Below, one piece after another: positions 1-7,862 of a stretch of DNA of 64,000 bases; positions within the stretch are counted from its first letter, which is position 1, and each line of letters starts with the position of its first letter. The stretch covers positions 13,616 to 77,615 of the forward strand of contig JAEWMS010000002.1 of assembly GCA_023393115.1 (NCBI GenBank), in the 5' to 3' direction. The notes beneath the pieces were generated by a model. It made no database searches and was not told where the DNA came from. It was given only the letters and a program-made list of their open reading frames with translations. The translations under genes and the position numbers were made by a program. Origin of the DNA: Bacillota bacterium. GTDB taxonomy: Bacteria > Bacillota > Clostridia > Acetivibrionales > DSM-1351.

Positions 1-438
1 ATTGTCGGAGTGCCAGTGACAATTCTGCCAGCCAGGCGCCGCATGCATATCCAGAATGACGTAAATGTAATATTTCTCGCACAGCTTCAAAATACCGTCC
101 AAACGTTTAAAACCCTCTTCATTATACGAAAACGGTTTATCGTCCGTTTCAAAGCACCTGTAATTAAAAGGGATACGGATACAGTTAGCACCGCTGGCCG
201 CAATAAATGCAATATCATCCTCCGAAAAGAAATTATCCGCCATACGGTCGAAAAACATTTTCCCTTTTACGCTTCCCAGAGTATCCAGCATGTGTTTTCT
301 CAAAGTACTCTCTGTTCCCGGATATGCATTAATAAAATCTTCAAGGTTGAGAAAACCTCCAACGCAGGTTCCACGTAGGTTCACGACTTTTCCGCTTGTA
401 TTAATAATTTTTCCATTTTCTATTTGAAGTAAATCCAT
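1..438 (-). CDS. Glycoside hydrolase family 5 protein, N-terminal part (runs off the left edge)
   Basis: The minus strand is open from an ATG at 438 to the window edge, giving 146 residues and no stop. The start is preceded by AAAGGAC. Visible GH5-type motifs are NLRGT near the N-terminus, CIRIPFNY around residue 97 and YVILDMHAAPGWQ near the end; these fit the third and fourth strands of a (beta/alpha)8 barrel. The catalytic glutamates lie outside the window. No signal peptide is seen, so it probably acts in the cytoplasm on imported oligosaccharides. It is the last gene seen of the sugar ABC operon (50-bp gap from the permease). The family call is fairly safe; substrate (beta-glucan, mannan or other) cannot be told. 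Confidence 0.8.
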   Translation of the reverse strand, partial: MDLLQIENGKIINTSGKVVNLRGTCVGGFLNLEDFINAYPGTESTLRKHMLDTLGSVKGKMFFDRMADNFFSEDDIAFIAASGANCIRIPFNYRCFETDDKPFSYNEEGFKRLDGILKLCEKYYIYVILDMHAAPGWQNCHWHSDN

Positions 439-488
439 AATTTTTGTCCTTTACTATGAGTATTATAAGTCTATTCATTGCTATACTG

Positions 489-1313
489 CTATTCTTTCAC
501 GGCCCCCGCCGAAAGTCCTTTAATTACCTGCTCCTGACATAAGAAATAGAAAATCATTACCGGCAGTGAAGCTATCAGTACCGCCGTAAGAATAGCAGGA
601 ATATTTACCGCTTCTGCTCCATAGAATTCACGAATCCCTATAGGCAGAGTTTTCTGACTGGGCGAGTTGATTAACGTCAAACCAAATATAAATTCATTCC
701 AGGATGCCAGAAAATTGAAAATGGCCACAGTTGAAACCGCCGGCAGTGAAAGAGGTAGCATAATCTGTCCGTATATCCTGAAAATCGACGCTCCGTCAAT
801 GTGGGCAGATTCCTGTATACTTTTTGGTACTTCTCTGAAAAAACCCGTCATAATAAATACAGATATAGGAATTGCAAAGCTAGTATAAGGTCCTATCAAG
901 CCAAAGGTTTTATCCAATAGTCCCAGCTGCCTGTTTAATGCAAAAATAGGGATCAATGTTGTGTGTGCAGGTATCATCATACCTACTAAAAATAACATGA
1001 AAACTGCCTTGTTAAGTTTGAATTTCATCGTTGCCAATGCAAAACTTGCCATTGATGATATAAAAATAGCCAGTGAAACAGAAATACCAGCTACAAACAG
1101 CGAATTTAACAGGTATCTTAAAAAGTTAGCCTTGAAAACCGCAACAAAATTTCCTAAATAAAAAGTTGACGGTATGCTCCAGAAACTCTGCATATATCCG
1201 GTCTGGTCCTTGATGGAGGTAATAAGGACAAAAACAAACGGGAAGCCGAATATTACTAAAAATAGTATTGCTACAAAATATAAAAGAGACTTAAGAGTAA
1301 TTTGCTTTGTCAT
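489..1313 (-). CDS. Sugar ABC transporter permease, MalG/LplC type
   Basis: A 274-residue inner-membrane subunit of a CUT1-family carbohydrate importer. About six hydrophobic segments are visible, and the cytoplasmic EAA loop that docks the ATPase lies at about residues 168-188 (ESAHIDGA followed by IMLP). The short N-terminus before the first membrane segment is typical of the MalG class. Its ATG overlaps the stop codon of the upstream MalF-type permease by one base (TAATG), showing translational coupling. No ATPase gene is in the cluster; CUT1 systems in Firmicutes commonly share an MsmX/MsiK-type ATPase encoded elsewhere. Substrate unknown, probably an oligosaccharide. Confidence 0.93.
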   Translation of the reverse strand: MTKQITLKSLLYFVAILFLVIFGFPFVFVLITSIKDQTGYMQSFWSIPSTFYLGNFVAVFKANFLRYLLNSLFVAGISVSLAIFISSMASFALATMKFKLNKAVFMLFLVGMMIPAHTTLIPIFALNRQLGLLDKTFGLIGPYTSFAIPISVFIMTGFFREVPKSIQESAHIDGASIFRIYGQIMLPLSLPAVSTVAIFNFLASWNEFIFGLTLINSPSQKTLPIGIREFYGAEAVNIPAILTAVLIASLPVMIFYFLCQEQVIKGLSAGAVKE

Positions 1314-2254
1314 TAATTATTCTCCTCCTTTCTGCGGGTTCCAAATTGGAACAGAAGAACCATGGTCAGGGATACTATAAACATAAATGCCGCAACCGAA
1401 CTGGCATATCCCATATTCGAGGACTCGAAACCATTTTTGTACATATACGTGGCCATTACTTCGGTTGCACCGTTAGGTCCTCCTCCGGTCATGACATATA
1501 CCAGATCGAAGTATTTTAAGGAACCTACCAGGGATAATATTGCCGAAGTCTTCAAGGTCGGTGCCAACAAGGGCAGAGTTATGCTTTTGAACAGCTGAAG
1601 CTTGTTTGCTCCGTCGATGGTGGCTGCTTCGTTGATTTCATCAGCTATATTTGTAAGCCCTGCCCGTAGCAGGATCATATACTGGGGAATATACTGCCAG
1701 CATACAACAAACAAAACCGCTGGCATTGCACTTTTAGGATTTCCTACCCAGGCCATGTTCTCAAGAGATTTAAAACCCATGGCTGTGAACATATGATTGA
1801 TAAGTCCGTAATAAGGGTCAAACATCAGAAGCCAGATGATACCTGTTGCAACAGTTGACAGCAACATAGGCATAAAATACACGGTTCTAAAGAATTTTGC
1901 TCCGCGGATCCTACTGTTGACAATAAGTGCCAGAATAAGTCCAAATGAGAGCTGGAATACAATTGAGACAACCACCAGAATCAGATTATTTTTTAATGCC
2001 AGCCAGATATTTATATCTGTAACCAAATTAATATAGTTCTTTAATCCTATAAATGTCATTTTGGGACTTAATCCAGACCATTTCATAAAGCTATAGTAAA
2101 AAGTCCGGAAAATACCATAAACATTGTAAGTACCGTATACCAATAATGCAGGCAGAAGGAATAAAAAAATTGTTAGTCGTTGCTTTATCGCTTGTTTTAT
2201 TTTACTTTTTTTAGCATAATCGTTACCGGGCATAGTTCCTTCAAGGGTTTTCAT
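1313..2254 (-). CDS. Sugar ABC transporter permease, MalF/UgpA type
   Basis: A 313-residue partner of the following permease. It has a charged N-terminus (KKSKIKQAIKQR), a first membrane segment at about 28-45, further hydrophobic segments, and the EAA loop at about 207-228 (EINEAATIDGA then ITLP). The ATG is preceded by GAGGTG at a normal distance. It lies 102 bp downstream of the binding-protein gene, so the operon runs binding protein, MalF type, MalG type, GH5. The two permeases would form the heterodimeric channel. Confidence 0.93.
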   Translation of the reverse strand: MKTLEGTMPGNDYAKKSKIKQAIKQRLTIFLFLLPALLVYGTYNVYGIFRTFYYSFMKWSGLSPKMTFIGLKNYINLVTDINIWLALKNNLILVVVSIVFQLSFGLILALIVNSRIRGAKFFRTVYFMPMLLSTVATGIIWLLMFDPYYGLINHMFTAMGFKSLENMAWVGNPKSAMPAVLFVVCWQYIPQYMILLRAGLTNIADEINEAATIDGANKLQLFKSITLPLLAPTLKTSAILSLVGSLKYFDLVYVMTGGGPNGATEVMATYMYKNGFESSNMGYASSVAAFMFIVSLTMVLLFQFGTRRKEENN

Positions 2255-2356
2255 TAATGTTGCACCTCACATTGCTTATTAAGATTCAGTTCTGTGGCCA
2301 TAAGGGCAAGTCAAACCAGATTTGACCTGCCCCTGTGGTTTCGTTCAGTGAGTGAG

Positions 2357-3703
2357 TTATTTATCTTTTAATACTTTTTGTGCTGTGTCCTCACACTTTT
2401 TGTATACATCCTCAGGGCTCATTGCTCCGCCGATTAATGCCTGTGTAGATTCATTGAAAGTATTTGCAACTTCTGTAGGAAGTCCCTGGTCAAAGAAATT
2501 CTGAACCGAAGTTGATTGTGATAGAATTTCCATAATTCCGCTTACAATAGGATCTTTAATGTTAACATCCTTTGTAGCGACCAGGATACCTCCATCATTT
2601 GCATTCCTTTCATTAAGCTCCTTATCGGTGGTGTAATACTTCAAGAATGCTACAGCATCATCAGGATTTTTACAGTTCGTAGATATCGAAAATGCATTAT
2701 TACCAAGCAAAGTTTCCTGTGTAGTTCCTTTTCCGCCGTTAACTGTGGGGAATGGGGCAACTGCGAGATTGTTTTTATAAAAATCAGGGTTTTCGTCTTT
2801 AGCAGCAGAACTCATACTGCCTGTTTGCAACATCATAGCTGCCTTTTCAGAGTAGAACAGCATACGGTCTCCGCCTGTATCATAATTGATTCCATTAGTA
2901 CCTGCTGGGAACCAACCATCATCGACCATTTGTTTAATATTCTTACCAGCATTAATAAATGCATCTTTATCAAATATGCCATTTCCCTTATCTTCGAGAC
3001 CGGTTATTATGGCATCCTTTCCTCCGAATCGGATGTACTGGTAAATATAGTACATTGCTCCAGGCCAAGCTCCTTTGTTACCCATTGCGAAAGGTATTAT
3101 ACCATTGTCTTTGAAAGTCTTTGCAACAGTCTGCATTTCATCCCATGTCTTCGGGAACGTCAAGCCGTATTTATCAAACAAAGCCTTGTTATAGTATATT
3201 ACAGTACCTGTAAGTATATAGGGGACTCCGTATACTTTTCCATCAAAAGTATACAGATCCCATGCAGCTTCTGAGAGCTACGACTTAAAATTTGCTGTCT
3301 TATCCGTGATTTCCAGTACCTGGTCCTCATCGACAAACTGTCTGAGCCAGGCACCGCCCCATGAGTGGAAAATATCGGGAGCTTCACCGCTTCCCATAAC
3401 TGTCTTTAACTTTGTCTTATAGGGGTCGTTTTCAAAAAACTGTACCTCAACTTCTACATTATTGGTTTCCTTAAAATTTGCTGCAGCATCATTAATAACT
3501 TTAGTAGCCGCATCATTCTTAACGATTGTCCATAAAGTAAGGTGCTTTACCTCACCGGAACCATTCTGGACATCACTTGCAGCTGATTGAGAAACTACCT
3601 CTGATGTACTTCCTGATGTGTTTGAATTTCCGCAAGCAGCTAAGGACATAATCGTAGAAATTGCTAGAACGACTGATAATAACCTCTTTTTCATTTTCTT
3701 CAT
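2357..3703 (-). pseudogene. Sugar-binding lipoprotein of the ABC importer, interrupted by an in-frame TAG
   Basis: Family 1 extracellular solute-binding protein. The N-terminal piece (3703-3278) has a type II signal peptide with lipobox SLAAC-G and ends TANFKS before TAG at 3278-3280. Reading straight through that codon in the same frame gives LSEAAWDLYTFDGKVYGVPY, then the rest of the domain to the stop at 2357. Only one base separates it from a full-length gene of about 448 codons; CAG to TAG is one possible origin. GAGGAGG sits just before two possible starts, 3703 (MKKMKKR) and 3694 (MKKRLL); the latter has better spacing. It is either a true nonsense mutation, which would disable uptake, or a sequence error. 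The downstream permeases look intact. Confidence 0.88.
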
Positions 3704-3750
3704 AGCCTCCTCACAAATTATTTCACTTATACTACACAAGGATTGCAGTA

Positions 3751-3765
3751 ATGAAAACGCTCTCA
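3751..3765. promoter_or_regulatory. LacI/CcpA-type operator (cre-like) before the sugar operon
   Basis: ATGAAAACGCTCTCA matches the catabolite-responsive element consensus WTGNAANCGNWNNCA at every fixed position. It lies about 50 bp upstream of the binding-protein start and could bind CcpA or the LacI-family protein encoded just upstream. It shares the core CGCTCTCA with the site at 3922-3933. Confidence 0.65.
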
Positions 3766-3921
3766 ATTTTGAGTAAAAAATTTTGTAAATAGCTATAGCC
3801 AAACCGCGTAAATTGAATAAATAATCTAGCTGTTTCCTACTATTTTTAGTCAAATTATACAATTATTGTGTAAAAATATAATTTACAAGTAGTATTTAAC
3901 CAGATAATCATTTTTGTTTTG

Positions 3922-3933
3922 TGAGCGCTCTCA
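3922..3933. promoter_or_regulatory. Second LacI-type operator-like site
   Basis: TGAGCGCTCTCA contains the palindrome GAGCGCTC and shares CGCTCTCA with the site at 3751-3765, about 170 bp away. Two related sites in front of one operon fit repression by looping by the neighbouring LacI-family protein. That is inference. Confidence 0.55.
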
Positions 3934-4049
3934 TTTCTGCCTCAATTCCAATTATACAAGGAAATTGGTTTTTGTCAACACTTTAGCAGGATTATTTTTT
4001 TTTCATTTGTTCCAGCCCTAAACAGTAATAACTCAATCTGGAACAAACA

Positions 4050-4094
4050 AAAAGTTGCTGCCAAATGCGGCTAAACCACATCCAGCAGCAACTT
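4050..4094 (-). terminator. Terminator after the LacI-family gene
   Basis: On the minus strand AAGTTGCTGC (4094-4085) pairs with GCAGCAACTT (4061-4052), followed by TTTGTTTG. The loop of about 23 nt is long, but the arms are perfect and lie 25 bp after the stop codon. Confidence 0.65.
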
Positions 4095-4118
4095 CTTATC
4101 CGAAATATAATTAACTCT

Positions 4119-5147
4119 CTACTTCAAAGGAATACACGTTTTTCCTTCAAATAATTTAGCTTTCATATTTATCGTGGTTTTTTTCGGTCTTTCACCATCC
4201 AACCAGGCAACCATTAACTCGGCTGCAATCCTGCCCATTTCATGGGTAGGTTGTTCCATAGTAGTTAATACCGGCAAATACGCTGAATGGTCAAAGGTAT
4301 CTCTGATGCCGTCAAATCCGATGACCGAGACATCCTCAGGCACTCGTATGTTCATTTCACCGGCAGCATATATTCCTCCGTAGGCCGATTCGTCACTTCC
4401 GAAAAAGACTGCGGTGGGAGGGTTTTCATGTGCCATAAGCTGCTTCATACCCCAGTATCCGTCCTTGAAAGAATGCCCTCCGTTAATAATATTGTCTGGA
4501 AACACCGGCAACCCCGCTTGTTCCATTGCCTTAGAAAAGCCTTGAAGCCGGGCCTTTCCAATTCCACTGGTCAACAGGCCTGTTACATGCCCAATGGACT
4601 TATGCCCTAGCTTAATCAAATAGTTTGTTGCCTGGTATGCTCCTTCCACATTGTCTACATTAACACTGACTATCCTGGGGTCATCCACACAATTCTGCAT
4701 AACAATATATGGAATGTTAACGCTCTCTAAAAAATCAATATCTTCTTTTTCGAGATCATTCAGTAAAGTCATGATAACACCGTCCACCCCATGACTTACC
4801 AGGTTTTTCAGATTATCTTTATAGGCTTTTTGATAATCCCAGAAGGTTTTATGCTTTTTACTGTTTGCAAAGAATAAACCATAATTTGTAGGAACTACCC
4901 CATCTTCAATTCCCGATATATAGTTACCCCAAAAAGGCTGTGTAATATTATATATGAGTGCACCTATTATATTGCTTCTTTTCCGGACAAGCGAACGAGC
5001 AGCGGCACTGGGGATATAGTTAAGTTCGTTTATAACCTCTTCAACTTTTTTACGTGTCTCTTCCTTTACTCCTGGAAAATTATTTATTACTCTTGATACT
5101 GTAGCCCGCGATACTCCTGCCTTTTTAGCAATTAAATCAATATTCAT
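4119..5147 (-). CDS. LacI-family transcriptional regulator
   Basis: A 342-residue repressor or activator. The N-terminal helix-turn-helix and hinge are clear: LIAKKAGVSRATVSRVINN at about 4-22 and YIPSAAARSLV at about 44-54. The rest is a periplasmic-binding-protein-like sugar sensor. The ATG at 5147 is preferred because the GTG nine bases upstream is part of the ribosome binding site (AAGGTGGAAGCA). It is transcribed in the same direction as the sugar operon downstream, from which it is separated by a terminator, and two LacI-type operator-like sites follow. It probably senses the imported sugar. Confidence 0.93.
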   Translation of the reverse strand: MNIDLIAKKAGVSRATVSRVINNFPGVKEETRKKVEEVINELNYIPSAAARSLVRKRSNIIGALIYNITQPFWGNYISGIEDGVVPTNYGLFFANSKKHKTFWDYQKAYKDNLKNLVSHGVDGVIMTLLNDLEKEDIDFLESVNIPYIVMQNCVDDPRIVSVNVDNVEGAYQATNYLIKLGHKSIGHVTGLLTSGIGKARLQGFSKAMEQAGLPVFPDNIINGGHSFKDGYWGMKQLMAHENPPTAVFFGSDESAYGGIYAAGEMNIRVPEDVSVIGFDGIRDTFDHSAYLPVLTTMEQPTHEMGRIAAELMVAWLDGERPKKTTINMKAKLFEGKTCIPLK

Positions 5148-5313
5148 TGCTTCCACCTTTTTGAATTATTTCATATGTAGGATATCATATATAATTTTTT
5201 TAAACAAGCATAAACTTAGTGTAATCAGCAATCTCAGGCGAAATTGACGTATTTTTATTTTATGTTAACTTTTTTTCTTCTCAATAACTACAATAAACTT
5301 ATAACAGGGTAGC

Positions 5314-5359
5314 AAAAACGAAAGGTCTGATTTTATTGAAAATCAGACCTTTCGTTTTT
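5314..5359 (-). terminator. Terminator of the first chemoreceptor gene
   Basis: A near-perfect hairpin, arms AACGAAAGGTCTGATTTT and AAAATCAGACCTTTCGTT around a short loop, flanked by A and T runs so it could work in both directions. A very similar hairpin follows the second chemoreceptor gene. Confidence 0.9.
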
Positions 5360-5365
5360 ATTAGC

Positions 5366-7357
5366 TTAAATTTTAAATTTACCCACAGCGTTAGCAAGTC
5401 CATCCGAGCTAACTTCAGTCTCCTTCATTAAATCGGAGACTTTTACTGCCTTATTCATAACATCTGAAGCTCTTTCTGCTATATTTTGCGTGCCTTGTGC
5501 TTCTTCGTTGTTAGATATTGTGACTTCATTAATGGCTCTTATCATATTCTCTATCGATATGGATAATATCCCAGCTGTTGAACTAAAATCAGAAACTAGT
5601 GTTTGTATGGCTTCTGCATCCTGATAGTATTGCTCTCCCGTATCTACCAATGTTTTATAGTCGCTGATTACTGTCGTATCAATGAAATCTAAAGCCTTCA
5701 CCGAACTACGTGTCAAACTTTCTACAGAACTAACCACAAGTTTTGTAATCTCTTGAATCTCGCTGGCAGTGTTTTTTGAATCTTCAGCTAGCTTACGAAT
5801 TTCGTCCGCTACCACAGCAAACCCTTTGCCAGCCTCTCCCGCTCTAGCCGCTTCTATAGCAGCATTTAATGCAAGCAAGTTCGTTTGATCTGTGATTTGC
5901 AGTATGGAATCGGTCAGTACGTTAATTTTCTCAACAGCCCTGGACTGTTCAATTGAATTTCTTATATCCAAATCTATGTCTCTACTGATATCGTGAGCGG
6001 ACTTTTGTGAATTTAAAGCATTTTCTTTTAAGTTTTGTGCACGTCTGCTTATTTCTTCAGATATCAAAGAGCCATTATTGGCTTTTGTCGCAATGGACTC
6101 TACTGCCTTCTCTATCTCTATTGATGTTGCATTCATTTCTTCGGCTGAAGCTGCTGTTTCTTCCATTCCGGCAGACATCTCTTCTGTGGTCGCCGATACG
6201 TCCTCAATTTGTGACACTAAATCTGACAAATTTAGTGTTGATACTTCAACGTTATTTTTCACACCATTAATCCCATGGATTATGTCCTGAAGAACAGTCC
6301 GAATGGATTTACTCATAACATCTACAGAACTCAAAAGAAGTCCAATCTCATCTTTCCTTTTAAGGTATTTTTCTTGTATTTCGCCGGTGAAATCCGCATT
6401 TGCCAGAACATTTAAATGCTCTGCAGCTTTTTTTATAGGTACAGCCACATAACTTGACATAATTAATGAAACAAAAACTGTGAGTAATGCAACAGCAATT
6501 ATGCTTATAATTATAGTCAGCCTGTCACTGTTGAAATCTTCAAACACTTCATCCAGAGGAGCTACAGCCACTACCTTCCAGCCTGTATAAGAAACTGTAG
6601 AATACGCTGCTAAAATTTCTTTGCCATCATCATTCTTATACTCAACAATTCCCTCACTTTTAGCTAGAATTTCATTTTCAAATGCCTCTTTATTGCTGGT
6701 ACTATTAATAATATCTTTATAATTTTTACCTACTTTATCAGAATTAATATCAAATATATAATCCCCTTTAGTAGTTAACATCATTGCACTTCCGGTCTTT
6801 GCAACCTGTATCTTCCCAAGTGAGTTCTCCAATTGTTTTGTATCAACCTGGCTGAAAACTGCTCCCTGAAAATTTCCACTATCACTAAAAATTGGTACAG
6901 CAATTGTTATAACCTTGTTTCCGGTTGCTTTGCTAACGACAATATCTTGTATATAGGTTTTCTTCGTACTTTTTGCCTGCTGAAAATACTCTCTATCAGC
7001 AAGATTTATAGTTTTACCATCTAATACATTAATTGCATTGCCGTCTTTATCAATAAATACAATTGTCTCTAGTTCTGTGTCACTATCGTAAATAGGTCTA
7101 AGTACAGAATTTATCTGTGATGCATTCCCATTTTTAAATTCTGGATGGGCTTCAATAATACTTTCAATAATTGAAACCTTTTTACCAATCCATGTATCCA
7201 TAGTATTGGTGTTAGATTTGGCTATCTCATTTACCTGGTCTTCGATGTCATTTGTAACTGTTTGATTAAATTGGTTGAGCTGAAATAACGACAATCCCAT
7301 TAATGGGATTAGTGCTACACACATAATAATAAGCATTAACTTAAATCTGATTTTCAT
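5366..7357 (-). CDS. Methyl-accepting chemotaxis protein with Cache sensor (copy 1)
   Basis: A 663-residue chemoreceptor. Membrane segment 1 lies at about 6-26, an extracellular dCache-type sensor at about 30-275, membrane segment 2 at about 284-306 (LTIIISIIAVALLTVFVSLI), then a HAMP domain and a cytoplasmic signalling coiled coil. The CheA/CheW-binding hairpin tip is present as QTNLLALNAAIEAARAGEAG. ATG 7357 is preferred because AGGGAG lies ten bases before it and the paralogue has a matching start. It feeds the CheA kinase to steer flagella; the ligand (small carboxylates or amino acids are common for dCache) is unknown. It is a tandem duplicate of the gene at 7863-9854. Confidence 0.95.
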   Translation of the reverse strand: MKIRFKLMLIIMCVALIPLMGLSLFQLNQFNQTVTNDIEDQVNEIAKSNTNTMDTWIGKKVSIIESIIEAHPEFKNGNASQINSVLRPIYDSDTELETIVFIDKDGNAINVLDGKTINLADREYFQQAKSTKKTYIQDIVVSKATGNKVITIAVPIFSDSGNFQGAVFSQVDTKQLENSLGKIQVAKTGSAMMLTTKGDYIFDINSDKVGKNYKDIINSTSNKEAFENEILAKSEGIVEYKNDDGKEILAAYSTVSYTGWKVVAVAPLDEVFEDFNSDRLTIIISIIAVALLTVFVSLIMSSYVAVPIKKAAEHLNVLANADFTGEIQEKYLKRKDEIGLLLSSVDVMSKSIRTVLQDIIHGINGVKNNVEVSTLNLSDLVSQIEDVSATTEEMSAGMEETAASAEEMNATSIEIEKAVESIATKANNGSLISEEISRRAQNLKENALNSQKSAHDISRDIDLDIRNSIEQSRAVEKINVLTDSILQITDQTNLLALNAAIEAARAGEAGKGFAVVADEIRKLAEDSKNTASEIQEITKLVVSSVESLTRSSVKALDFIDTTVISDYKTLVDTGEQYYQDAEAIQTLVSDFSSTAGILSISIENMIRAINEVTISNNEEAQGTQNIAERASDVMNKAVKVSDLMKETEVSSDGLANAVGKFKI

Positions 7358-7805
7358 GACTTTCATTCTCCCTATTGTTAGATTGTACATCTACTTTTTC
7401 TTTTAAGTCTTTAATACCTTTCAAAAACATGAAAATAGAGTGGGACATCAATTGCTTTGTTATGTATATACAGATGACTAATTAATAATCCAATAAACTT
7501 AAGCAAGCTATCCCACTGTCGAAAAATGTATATGTTTTTAGTCGAAAATTAAAGAATTAGTATCTTATTTTAATAATACCCAATTGTCTAATGAGTAAAC
7601 ATACCCTTTATTAATCAAGTGTATTATTGATATATTATAGCATCTTACTTGAGAAAGTGATATCGTTATATATTGGAATATTGATGAATTATGTCGAAAT
7701 TTGGATTTATTTATTTCGATACCTCTCTGAGAATTATTGTGTATATGCACAAGTTTGGCGTAAAGAAAGTGCCAAGGAGTTCAAAACGAAGGTCACTAAG
7801 TATAA
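7358..7805. other. Intergenic region between the two chemoreceptor genes
   Basis: AT-rich, no convincing gene. Short open frames on both strands lack ribosome binding sites. A weak inverted repeat, AGTGGGA near 7440 and TCCCACT near 7511, may lie in the leader of the first chemoreceptor. I compared it by eye with c-di-GMP riboswitches, which often precede chemoreceptor genes, and did not see their core. Confidence 0.5.
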
Positions 7806-7846
7806 AAAACGAAAGGTCTGATTTCTATTGAAAATCAAACCTTTCT
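7806..7846 (-). terminator. Terminator of the second chemoreceptor gene
   Basis: Arms GAAAGGTCTGATTT and AAAATCAAACCTTTC pair with one mismatch, followed on the minus strand by CGTTTTTTATA. Its sequence is almost that of the hairpin at 5314-5359, so the duplication carried the terminator along. Confidence 0.85.
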
Positions 7847-7862
7847 AAATATAGAATAAAGA

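Noticed and set aside
3278..3280. Amber codon read as pyrrolysine
   Set aside because: No pyrrolysine genes are in view, and solute-binding proteins of this family are not known to use it; a nonsense change is simpler.
7358..7805. c-di-GMP riboswitch before the chemoreceptor gene
   Set aside because: The conserved core was not found on reading; only a weak inverted repeat is present.
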